In this document: positions 15,381-22,872 of the stretch, one piece after another
Layout of the letters: each line of letters opens with the position of its first letter
Position numbering within the stretch: position 1 is the first letter of the stretch
Source of the DNA: Polyangium sp. 15x6
GTDB taxonomy: Bacteria; Myxococcota_A; Polyangia; Polyangiales; Polyangiaceae
Direction of reading: 5' to 3'
NCBI RefSeq assembly: GCF_029960785.1
Contig: NZ_JASBQE010000109.1
Coordinates: 1 to 38,147, forward strand
DNA: 38,147 nucleotides
The notes under the pieces: generated by a model
What the model was told of the DNA's origin: nothing
Databases searched by the model: none
Seen by the model: only the letters and a program-made list of their open reading frames with translations
Position numbers and translations under genes: made by a program

Positions 15381-16586
15381 ATGCTCCATATGCGACCCAA
15401 ATTGTATTTTCTCTCTTTCCTATGCGCTCTGCTCGTAGCAGCCGCCTCGCTGAGTGTGGAGGGCTGTGGTTCTGACCCGACGTATATTTCGTGCCATCCT
15501 GTGTATACGCCGTGCTTCGGTGGCTGGGTGTGCCTGGAGGACGGTACATGCGTCCCGCCTGACGCAGGAACGGACGCGAGCGACGCGAGCGACGAGGGCG
15601 AAACCGCGTCCATCGGATGCACGGGTCCGTGCATCCCGCGAGGCCCCGACGGATGGAACGAACCGCGCGCCGTCTGGATCGGCGGCTCCGACAAGGCCCC
15701 CACGTTTTGCCCCGAGAACATGGACTTGGGCCTCCGGACGCGCGCCTTCGCCGATCTCGAATGGGAGTACGGGACGTGCGAACCCTGCGGATGCAAGAAG
15801 CCAACGGGCTCCTGCACGACGCTTCCGGAGTCCATCAAGGTCCGCGCCGCCCTCTGCGGACAGCAGGGGACCGCGCTCCCCTTCGGAGGCCCCGCGGAGT
15901 GGGACGGCTCCTGCACCTCGGCGAACGCGATCCCCGCGGGTGCGCAGTGCCCCGCCGGAAGCGGCACGCTCTGCGCGCAGTCGATCGCCGTCTCGCCGCT
16001 CGGCCCGCCGATGGAGGATGGTTGCGAGCCCGTCGTCATCCCCGCCGAGAAGCCACCCCACGTGGGAACGCCCTCGATGAGCGGACCCACGTGGACATGG
16101 AAGACGCACGCGATCTCTTGCTACCTCCCGACGTGCGAGGACCCGAAAGAAGCGTGCGTGCGGACCTTGGCCCCGCTCCCCGAAGGGTTCGCGCACTGCA
16201 TCTCACTGCCCGGCATCCATGCGTGCCCCGAGCCGTGGAACGCCAAGGAGCTCGTCGCCTACGACGACGACACAGCCGGCGCGGCCGACGGCCGCGCATG
16301 CACGGCGTGCGAGTGCGGCGCACCTGTCGGCGGGGGATGCCTCGCGCGCGTGCGCACCTTCCAGGACGATGCGTGTTCGAAGCTCATGTCGGACGTCGAG
16401 ATTTCATCGTTCGTCGAGCAATGCTCGAACGTTGCGCTCCCAGGTCTCGCGATCGGCAGCAAGGAGATCACGCCGCCCGAGTACATCCCCGGCGCGTGCG
16501 CGTCGAGCGGCGGCGAGCCTACGGGCGCCGTCGTTCCGAACCCCGAGCACGCGGTCACGTTCTGCTGCAAGGCCCCTGGGGAGTAG
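15381..16586 (+). CDS. Large Cys-rich lipoprotein
   Basis: 401 residues. The lipoprotein signal ends SVEGC (Cys about 29). An Asp/Ala/Ser linker (about 55-75) is followed by a Cys-rich secreted domain with many Cys pairs (TCEPCGCKKPTGSC, ACTACECGAPVGGGC) and a terminal FCCKAP. The type is common in Polyangiales, but I know no function. The start is supported by AGGGGG at 15371. It may be transcribed separately from the PEGA gene, from which it is separated by the tandem repeat. Confidence 0.75.
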   Translation: MLHMRPKLYFLSFLCALLVAAASLSVEGCGSDPTYISCHPVYTPCFGGWVCLEDGTCVPPDAGTDASDASDEGETASIGCTGPCIPRGPDGWNEPRAVWIGGSDKAPTFCPENMDLGLRTRAFADLEWEYGTCEPCGCKKPTGSCTTLPESIKVRAALCGQQGTALPFGGPAEWDGSCTSANAIPAGAQCPAGSGTLCAQSIAVSPLGPPMEDGCEPVVIPAEKPPHVGTPSMSGPTWTWKTHAISCYLPTCEDPKEACVRTLAPLPEGFAHCISLPGIHACPEPWNAKELVAYDDDTAGAADGRACTACECGAPVGGGCLARVRTFQDDACSKLMSDVEISSFVEQCSNVALPGLAIGSKEITPPEYIPGACASSGGEPTGAVVPNPEHAVTFCCKAPGE

Positions 16587-16634
16587 GGATTGCCCAGAGC
16601 TCGCGGCCCCAAGCATTGGACCGGGTCGATGATC

Positions 16635-16832
16635 TCAATGAGAGCGACGGGACGGGCGCGTCTTCTGGAGAAACATGAAGGCCGACACCCCCACGAGCGC
16701 CGCCACGGCCGCGACGACGGCGCGACCGAAGATCGAGGAGACCTCGTCGCGCAGTGCCATCAAAATGGAAAATCCGAGCAGGCCGGCGAGGCCCACGGCA
16801 AAGCGCCGAACTTGCATTCCGGACGGCTTCAT
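16635..16832 (-). CDS. Small two-helix membrane protein, possible immunity partner
   Basis: 65 residues with two hydrophobic helices (about 11-27, RFAVGLAGLLGFSILMAL, and about 37-55, AVVAAVAALVGVSAFMFL) and a basic tail. AAAGGTG lies just upstream of ATG 16832. It starts 11 bp after the stop of the Cys-rich peptide gene and must share its transcript. Small two-helix proteins are typical immunity or export partners of bacteriocins; this role is inferred from context only. Confidence 0.55.
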   Translation of the reverse strand: MKPSGMQVRRFAVGLAGLLGFSILMALRDEVSSIFGRAVVAAVAALVGVSAFMFLQKTRPSRRSH

Positions 16833-16843
16833 CGCAGCACCTT

Positions 16844-17161
16844 TCAAGGGGGGCAGGAATCCGCGCAGAGCGAGGCGCCGAACGTGTTCACGGAGCAGGC
16901 GGCGACCACGGCCCACATGCATGGAAGTATCGTTCCACCGATGGTGATCGTGCTTGCTCCGCTGCAAACCGTCCCAACCAGGCCGCATCCCATCGTGGCC
17001 ACGGTCCAACACGCGGCCCGACATGCCATCCCTTGCGGGGTGGCGGCGGTCATGGCTGCCTCGCTCGTGCGCACGGTAGCGGAATCATCAGCGACGGACG
17101 CGCTGGACGATTCTGATGAAGCCGCGGCCAGTGCCAGAATCATTGCGCTGAACGTGCCCAT
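16844..17161 (-). CDS. Bacteriocin-like hydrophobic Cys-rich peptide precursor
   Basis: 105 residues. A weakly charged leader (about 1-44, with MILALAAAS and a Ser/Thr/Ala/Glu stretch) is followed by a compact hydrophobic core with eight Cys (47, 51, 59, 66, 81, 89, 99, 103) and Gly-rich turns. The spacing C-6-C-14-C-7-C-9-C resembles C-7-C-13-C-7-C-8-C in halocin C8. Myxobacteria also make fulvocin C, a small eight-Cys bacteriocin of different sequence. AGGGGG precedes the ATG by 4 nt. The next gene on the same strand encodes a small membrane protein. An antimicrobial role is inferred; it could instead be a structural or signalling peptide. Confidence 0.55.
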   Translation of the reverse strand: MGTFSAMILALAAASSESSSASVADDSATVRTSEAAMTAATPQGMACRAACWTVATMGCGLVGTVCSGASTITIGGTILPCMWAVVAACSVNTFGASLCADSCPP

Positions 17162-17532
17162 GTTGCCCCCTAGACGTGAACGCCGAACGCGATCCGCGCT
17201 GGGCGTCAGGGGCTTGCAACAATAGAGCCGTTCAGTGCGTTCGCTCCCTTTCGTGCTTCGGATCCACCGGCTTCGGCACGTGCATCTGGAAGCCCGCGTT
17301 CAGCGCGCGCACGCGATCCTCGGGCCGCGTGTACGCCGTAAGCGGGCAAGCCCTGAGTCCGCCGAGGGGCCTCGCAAGGGAGGCCCCGTCGCACGCCCCC
17401 CTCCAGATCATCCCTTCCCATTGGCACGCGTGCACGGCGGGCGGTGACTCGCGACGAGCGACGCTTGCACGGGGGACACCGGCCGCGCGCGGTACGGCCG
17501 TTGCGGTCGGACGAGGTGAGGAGGTATTCCGC
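17162..17532. other. Divergent intergenic region containing a receiver-domain fragment
   Basis: 371 bp between the bacteriocin-like gene and the secreted Cys-rich gene. It includes the 86-bp fragment of a response-regulator gene listed separately, and it must contain promoters for both divergent genes. No other gene is seen. Confidence 0.5.
17259..17344 (-). pseudogene. Fragment of a response-regulator receiver domain
   Basis: About 86 bp match, with few differences, the end of the receiver domain of the hybrid kinase at 31777-31862. On the minus strand it reads LTAYTRPEDRVRALNAGFQM then HVPKPVDP, which includes the conserved Lys of the fold. Sequence on both sides is unrelated to receivers, so this is a dispersed remnant, not a gene. 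Confidence 0.7.
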
Positions 17533-17853
17533 ATGAAACCAGCTGTGTTTTTCGCGCTTTTGTTCGCCCTCGCCACGTTCACTGCCGCGGAGGAGACGAC
17601 CCTGGCCCGCGAGGTGGTGGAGGTCGACGGAGCTCCGACGGCGCTCGCGACCTCGGCCGACACGCTCACGGAGGCCGCGTCGCCGTTCTGCCTGGCAGAG
17701 TGCCAGACGGACTATCGGCGATGTATGACAATGGCCCACGGCGACAGCTTCCGTTCGTGCGTGTGCAGAAACCGGTACGCGATGTGTCGGGCGAGGTGTT
17801 CTCCTGGGACAGCGCGGCCCTTCCTGGAAAACTGCTGGCATCCCGGCCCGTGA
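17533..17853 (+). CDS. Small secreted Cys-rich (twin CX3C) protein
   Basis: 106 residues. Signal peptide at about 1-19 (AVFFALLFALATFTAAE). The mature part has CLAEC, then C, then CVC, then CRARC and a final Cys, giving a twin CX3C pattern suggestive of a disulfide-linked helical hairpin. GAGGAGGT lies 7 nt before ATG 17533. The cysteine plan is like that of the stop-containing gene at 11121-11393, although the sequences otherwise differ. No known family. Confidence 0.6.
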   Translation: MKPAVFFALLFALATFTAAEETTLAREVVEVDGAPTALATSADTLTEAASPFCLAECQTDYRRCMTMAHGDSFRSCVCRNRYAMCRARCSPGTARPFLENCWHPGP

Positions 17854-17879
17854 GCCTCGAGCCAGACTGAACCCCCAGC

Positions 17880-18047
17880 CATTCGCGTGACAGAAGGCTA
17901 CGGTCACATTCCTGCAGTTACCCCAGTCGACATCCCCGAAGGCATACCAGCGCGCGGCGTTGTCTCCCCGGCACGAGCCGCAACACTGGATACGGGCGGC
18001 TCGGAGCGCCTCGGTGCCTTCGGCAATCGCCGCAAGCCAAGGACCGG
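17880..18047 (-). pseudogene. Possible remnant of a Cys-rich protein gene
   Basis: On the minus strand an open reading with protein-like composition begins after a stop near 18048. It contains IQCCGSCRGDNAARWYAFGD followed by VDWGNCRNVTVAFCHANGWG. There is no start codon of good quality, and the upstream part would be cut off by the duplicated block beginning at 18111. It looks like the 3' end of a truncated secreted-protein gene. Low certainty. Confidence 0.3.
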
Positions 18048-18110
18048 GGGTGCAACATCAGAACCGCCCGATCTGCGCGCGCGGAGCACGCGCGAGGGTG
18101 GGGGACCTAC

Positions 18111-18264
18111 GGGCGAGGGCATGCCGGGCGAGAAGCTCGTGGGGCAACTGATGCACGAGCTGCCACCGGTTCGACGGCAAGACGGACGACGAGGATTCGC
18201 TCGCGCCAGAGCTGCGCGGCTGGGCGCTGCTCGCGAAGTTCGTGCAGGAGCAGGCGGGCAAGTA
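18111..18264 (+). pseudogene. Duplicated, internally deleted end of the cytochrome b-c gene
   Basis: Bases 18111-18221 correspond to 9239-9350 with a one-base insertion just before the second haem motif. The sequence then jumps to the equivalent of about 9482-9524, including the stop and the following GGAAGGGGGCGGCGGG. About 130 bp are missing, with the junction at a short GGG/CGGG identity. It has no start and cannot be expressed as a cytochrome. Confidence 0.8.
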
Positions 18265-18311
18265 GGGAAGGGGGCGGCGGGCCCACCCCGCCGCGCTCAT
18301 GTCAAGACGAA

Positions 18312-19014
18312 TCAGGAGGGGGCCACGGTTTCGTCGGCCCCTTTCTTCCGGGGCCTCCGCTCCACCACCGTCGTGTCCTTGAAGTAAACCGAGAACTCGT
18401 CCTCTGCGCCCGAGCTTCGCCAGGAGGCCACGGACGAGGGGCTTTGCGACGTTCGTGTATGCCTTGAGGAAGGCCTGCCTCGCGGCGACGAGCTCCGCGG
18501 TGTGGATGATCTTCGTCCCGACCGTCGAGGTCTTTTGCTCGATCGCCGCGCCGAGCTCCGTCTCGGCCTTCACGAGCCGTGCCTTCCACTCGGCCGCTTC
18601 CGGGAGATTCGCGTTCGCGTCCGCATCGAAGCCGGCGAGCACCTTCGCGAGCTTCTTTTGCACGTCGGCGGGCTTGAGCTTTTTGACGTCGCCTTGTTTG
18701 CCTCCCGGGAAGAAGGCCTGTTTGTCATGGGGGACGTCGTCGGCGAGCGTGCCGAGGTATTTGAAGAATCGCGCGACCTGCTTGCGCCCGGCTTCCGCCT
18801 GGGCCTCGACGTCCGCGCGGCCGCCACGCGCGGCGCTCGTGGTGAGCGTCTGTTTCGAGAGCTCGGCGCTGACGGCGTCCGCTGCGGCTTTCACGTAAGA
18901 GAGGAGGGCCGAGACATCCACCAGCGGCGAGGCGCCGACGAGCTTCTGGCCCTCGGTGTAGAGGTGATCGGCATACTCGGCGCACTCCATGTAGTCGATG
19001 TAATCGTCGGCCAT
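18312..19014 (-). pseudogene. Frameshifted copy 2 of the helical hypothetical gene
   Basis: It is nearly identical to the gene at 9571-10272, including the ribosome-binding sequence before ATG 19014. One extra T at about 18405 shifts the frame within the last 30 codons. The reading then continues to a stop at 18058, giving a 318-residue product whose last ~110 residues are unrelated. The first ~200 residues are intact, so a modified protein could still be made. Confidence 0.75.
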
Positions 19015-19160
19015 GAGGTCTCCTCCCGGGACGGGGGAATGTCCGTCCATAACATCGGCATCGTGGCATACGAAAAAGGCTGAAGAGTGAGGTGGCGTAG
19101 GGGGAGCACGAACTCGGCAGGGGAGAAGGGCGTCGGAGGGCGGGCAGGTGAGGGACTCGG

Positions 19161-20949
19161 CAACGGGAATCTGTTTGTGTACCGTTCTTGAGGAAGGCGG
19201 GGGCAGGTCGAGCGTCAGGTGGGCGGTGGACCTTGCCAGGTGTGGCGACCGCCATGGCGGAGGGTGGCGGCCGCCAGGGAAGATCGGGGAAGTGCTCGGT
19301 AATCGGCGTCCCTTTCGTTTGGCATGGCGCGCGCGATGGGGACGCGCGTGGGGCCTTCCGGTTCGCTTTCTGCACTGCATGGCGACGGCGACCGCTACGA
19401 GCGGCATCGACCTGAGGAGACGGTTCTCTACCGAGTCGTGCGTTCGTATTGGGACTCGTTTCGGGAGCGCGTGGAGCCGATTGGGAGTTTGCCGCGATTC
19501 GTCGTGCGCGAGGTCGAGGAGTATCTGCGCTGCGGGATTCTCGAATACGGCCTCATGCGCGTGGAATGCGAAGGGTGCGGATTCGAGCGACTGGTCGCAT
19601 TTTCGTGCAAGCGACGTGGGTTCTGTCCATCATGCCTCGGACGGCGGATGAGCGATGGCGCTGTGCATCTGACCGAGGAGGTATTGCCGGAGGTATAATT
19701 TCGCCAATGGATGTGTTCGCTACCGTGGGAACTACGCGTGGTGGTTGGCTATGACAGGGAATTGTGTGCGGCGGTGGTGGGCGCGTTCGTGGAGGAGCTA
19801 TTGAGATCGTATCGATGGCGCGCGAAGCGTATGTTTGGCCTTTCGAGCGTTGAAGATGCGTTTCCCGGAGCCGTGACAGTCATCCAGCGATTCGACTCGG
19901 CGCTGCGGCTGAACGTGCATGCGCATACGCTCGTGCTGGATGGTGTGTACGTGCGGCGCGCGGGTATGGATGGAGAATGCTTGCCGTTTCTGCGGCTGTC
20001 AGCGCCGACGGAGGGTGAGGTCCAGAATGTCGCCGAGCGGACCGCAAAGCGGGTGGCGGCGATATTGAAGAACCGGGGCCGCTCGATCGAAGGCCTATCT
20101 GGCGGTGAAGTGGGAGACGATATCGAGCCTGCGCTTATGGCTTGTTATGGCGTGGCGGCGCGAGCGCCTGCGCTGCGCGTGGTGGAGCCGAGCCGAATAC
20201 GTGAGGATGAGCGTGTAGCCGTCGTGATGGGTCTCAACGTCCACGCGGGAGCGGCGATCGATGGTCGGGATCGGAAACGCGTGGAGCGGGTGTGCCGGTA
20301 CCTGGTGAGGTGCCGCCGCCGCGTTTTCATAGGGTGCGGTTTCACGGCGTGCTCGCGCCGAATGCGGCATTGCGAAGAGAAGTCGTTTCGTCGGCACGGT
20401 CATCGGCAGCGCCGAACGTCGCGCCACCCGAGCGCTTTTGCAGTTGCCTCTATTCGGTGAGCATTTCGATGTGGACGACGCCACCGGAGGAAAAGCGCGA
20501 CGCAAGCCGTGGGCGTGGCTTTTGCGACATGTGTTCGCCATCGATGTGACAGCGTGTCCGAAGTGTGCGAGCACGATGCGGTGGCGAAACGTTACGCTTA
20601 CACCGGATGCGATTCGCGAAGGGTTGGCCCGCGCGGGGCTCTCGGCGCGTGGACCGCCGATGCGTAAGCGTGTGCCCCTGGGGCAACTCTCGCTGCCATT
20701 CCCGAAAGCGCACCGGCGAGAGCAGCCCTGAGGCGGCGCCTTCGGTGGACGTCTCGCGCTCGCTGTCTGCCGGCGCCGATGCGTACGTGTACCCGCAGTG
20801 CCAGAGAATTCGATGACGAGCTCGACTTTCCGCGCGAGGCCCACGCGTGGTGGCGTCATGCCGTAGTCGGGGATACGGCCGCGGCGGGGGGCGGCGGGGC
20901 GACGGTTCCTGCTCGAGGGTGAAATTGGCTGGTTATTTGCCCTAAGCGC
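19161..20949 (+). mobile_element. IS91-like element, decayed (copy A)
   Basis: The ends are defined by comparison with the short derivative at 28488-28940: both begin CAAC(A)GGGATCTG-like and end CCTAAGCGC. Inside is a broken HUH-type transposase. The element abuts duplicated copy 2a on its left and an integrase fragment on its right. TCGG occurs on both sides (19157-19160, 20950-20953); IS91 elements are not known to make target duplications, so this may be chance. Confidence 0.75.
19324..20731 (+). pseudogene. IS91-family transposase, broken
   Basis: The N-terminal zinc-binding part (ECEGCGFERL, then CKRRGFCPSC) is followed by an in-frame TAA at 19696, where a Pro codon is expected. The frame continues (RQWMCSLPWELRVVVGYDRE) into the HUH catalytic region with NVHAHTLVLDGVY. 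Near 20300 the frame shifts and a stretch of about 80 residues normally present appears lost. RFHGVLAPNAALRREVV is then read in another frame, and a further shift leads to the C-terminal HVFAIDVTACPKCASTMRW. One stop plus at least two frameshifts make it inactive unless complemented. Confidence 0.85.
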
Positions 20950-21068
20950 TCGGCTTGCGCGGTGCAGGTCGGGAGGCGGATGCTCGGGCGGAGGCCGTCG
21001 CCGAGGGTGACGCGGGCGTTCCACTTGCCGCGGGCTTGGTAGGCGTTGCCGGTGCGGGGGCGGGGCAT
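20950..21068 (-). pseudogene. N-terminal stub of a tyrosine integrase
   Basis: From ATG 21068 the minus strand reads MPRPRTGNAYQARGKWNARV and continues for about 41 residues typical of the N-terminal arm domain of myxobacterial site-specific integrases. It then runs into the right end of the IS91-like element. The catalytic part is missing here. Bases 21069-21277 hold no gene. Confidence 0.6.
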
Positions 21069-21268
21069 GGGGGGAACTCCGGGTTGAGCGCAGGATGGCC
21101 GTAAGGGCGTCCCACGCTCGGCTGTAAACGCTACGTTTGGCACGTCAAGGCGCAACCGGAACCCGGAACTTCGGATTTAGCAGATGAAGCGCGGCGGAAG
21201 ACGGGACCGCCGCCCTGGCGCTAGGTGGGTTCGCGCTGCTCGTGCGGTTGCTCGGCCAGTCTCATGGC

Positions 21269-21286
21269 AAGCCCTTCTCAGGGCTT
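21269..21286 (-). terminator. Hairpin over the tannase stop codon
   Basis: AAGCCCT / AGGGCTT form a 7-bp stem with a 4-nt loop. The stop codon (21278-21280) lies across the loop and stem. No T tract. Possibly ends the esterase transcript. Confidence 0.35.
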
Positions 21287-22816
21287 CGTGCACGTATAGC
21301 TGGCAGCGGCGTTCACGTCGCCGCTGCCGTTGTACCGCGGATACTCCGGGTACTTGCAGAGCGGTCGCTGGAATTTCGAGGTCCCCGCCATGTCGAGCTT
21401 CGAGCTGACGAGGTTCTGCGTCGAAGGCGGCTTCCCTTCCTCGACCCAGTTTTCGAGGGGGCCCAGCAGATCGACGAAATCGGCGCCGGCGCCGTCCCCG
21501 CAGTGCTGCACGCCCGGCTGGAGGAAGAACTCCATGTTCGCGTCCCGCGCGGATTCGCCTCCCACGGCTCCGGCCACGCCATTCCAGTACTCGATCGAGG
21601 CCTTGTAGCTGATCGCCCAGTCGCTCGTCCCGTGCGCGAGGATGAGCTTCCCCTTGCGGGCGAAGAACGCCTTCAAATCGAAGGACGCGTCGAGGATTTC
21701 GGCTGCCTGCTCGATCTCGGGGAGGTGCTTGTCCGGCTCGAACTGGAGCGTGTCGTAGCTCGGGTCCTTCATGAGCCAGTAGCGGATGATCGACTCGGCG
21801 AGTAACATCTGCCCCGGGACCGGGATCACTCCCTGGATGCCGTCGATGAGCCAGGGCGACCAGCCTTCGCTCTCACCCTCGCCGCCGGGGCCCCAGCCGG
21901 GATAGATCGAGGTGCCGTCGGGCAGCTTGAACTCCCCATAGATCGCTTGCGCGGTCTCGAGCTGCTCCTGCGTCAGGCAGCTATCGTCATCCCCGGCCGC
22001 GCAGAGCAAGCTCGCCGGATCGAAGTTGCACGCCGCGACGTTGCTGACCACCCCGTCGGCGGTCCCGTCGAGCGCGTCGCATTCCACGAGCACGGCGCTG
22101 GTGATGGTGGCGGCCTTGGCCGCACTGATCTTCCCCCCCGGCGTGCCCAGCATGTGCTTCATGTTGTTGTGGAAGGCGAGAGAGAGCTCGGTGAAGCTAT
22201 AGGCAGGGGCTCGCGCCACGATGCCGTCGAAGTCTTCGGGCCAGCGGGTCGCCTGGATCAGCGCCTCGCGACCGCCATTCGAGCAGCCCTCGAAGTACTT
22301 GCGCGCGGGCTGCTCGCCATAGCGCTCCTGGACGATCTCCTGAACGGCGCCGAGGACCTTGTGAATCTGCAGGTACCCGAAGTCCTTTTGCACCTCCGGG
22401 TTGTTGAGGAACACCGCGCCCATCGGATCGTCGTGCCCGCCATTGGAGGCCACGGTCACATACCCGCCCGAGGCGTCCCAGGGACGAAGGCTCACGGCAG
22501 GAATGGATCCGTCGAAGCCGCCGCCGCCCAGGTAATAGAGCTTCTTGTTCCATTCGGTCGGCAGGTACAGCTCGAACCGGAGGCTCGTGCCCAGCAGGCC
22601 CGTCACCTTGCAGTGCTCGCCAATTTCGTTGGCTGCCGCGACCAGCGTCGGATCGCTGAGCTTGGCCCCGCCGATCGTCTTGCCGGAGAGCGCGGCGCAG
22701 GCCTCTTGAGGGGTCTTTACCGGGGGCTCGGCGTCCGTGCCGTCGCTCGTGCAGGCGAAGAGCGTCACCGCGAGAATGCCGAGCAGCGCTTGATGTACCA
22801 CCGAGTGTCTCTTCAT
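21278..22816 (-). CDS. Tannase/feruloyl-esterase family lipoprotein
   Basis: 512 residues. The lipoprotein signal ends LFAC (Cys21). The alpha/beta-hydrolase of the tannase family shows the nucleophile motif EGCSNGG (Cys178-Ser179), Asp399 in HGTSDWAIS and His438-Cys439 in GVQHCG. These form the catalytic triad and the Cys-Cys bridge typical of the family (CS-D-HC). It would cleave ester bonds of galloyl, feruloyl or related aromatic esters at the cell surface. Start ATG 22816 is set by GGAGGAA 8 nt upstream. It lies 56 bp after the carboxylesterase gene in the same direction, so they likely form one operon under the divergent Nudix-type regulator. Confidence 0.9.
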   Translation of the reverse strand: MKRHSVVHQALLGILAVTLFACTSDGTDAEPPVKTPQEACAALSGKTIGGAKLSDPTLVAAANEIGEHCKVTGLLGTSLRFELYLPTEWNKKLYYLGGGGFDGSIPAVSLRPWDASGGYVTVASNGGHDDPMGAVFLNNPEVQKDFGYLQIHKVLGAVQEIVQERYGEQPARKYFEGCSNGGREALIQATRWPEDFDGIVARAPAYSFTELSLAFHNNMKHMLGTPGGKISAAKAATITSAVLVECDALDGTADGVVSNVAACNFDPASLLCAAGDDDSCLTQEQLETAQAIYGEFKLPDGTSIYPGWGPGGEGESEGWSPWLIDGIQGVIPVPGQMLLAESIIRYWLMKDPSYDTLQFEPDKHLPEIEQAAEILDASFDLKAFFARKGKLILAHGTSDWAISYKASIEYWNGVAGAVGGESARDANMEFFLQPGVQHCGDGAGADFVDLLGPLENWVEEGKPPSTQNLVSSKLDMAGTSKFQRPLCKYPEYPRYNGSGDVNAAASYTCTKP

Positions 22817-22872
22817 GGTCTCATTTCCTCCGGGGCTGATGGATGGATCGGCGTACTTTGTTTGGTCGACGG

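Larger units (their letters stand above)
18111..19160. repeat. Segmental duplication, copy 2a (of 9239-10418)
   Basis: The block carries the tail of the cytochrome b-c gene, the helical hypothetical gene and part of its upstream non-coding tract in the same order as 9239-10418, with few substitutions. It ends exactly where the IS91-like element begins. The continuation of the parent block appears at 30042. Confidence 0.85.

Noticed and set aside
17887-18387. 166-residue plus-strand frame across the duplication border
   Set aside because: It joins unrelated sequence, is out of frame with the cytochrome tail and runs antisense to the hypothetical gene copy.
19157-20953. TCGG on both sides of the IS91-like element as a target-site duplication
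   Set aside because: IS91-family transposition is not known to duplicate its target, copy B lacks such flanks, and a 4-base match is weak evidence.
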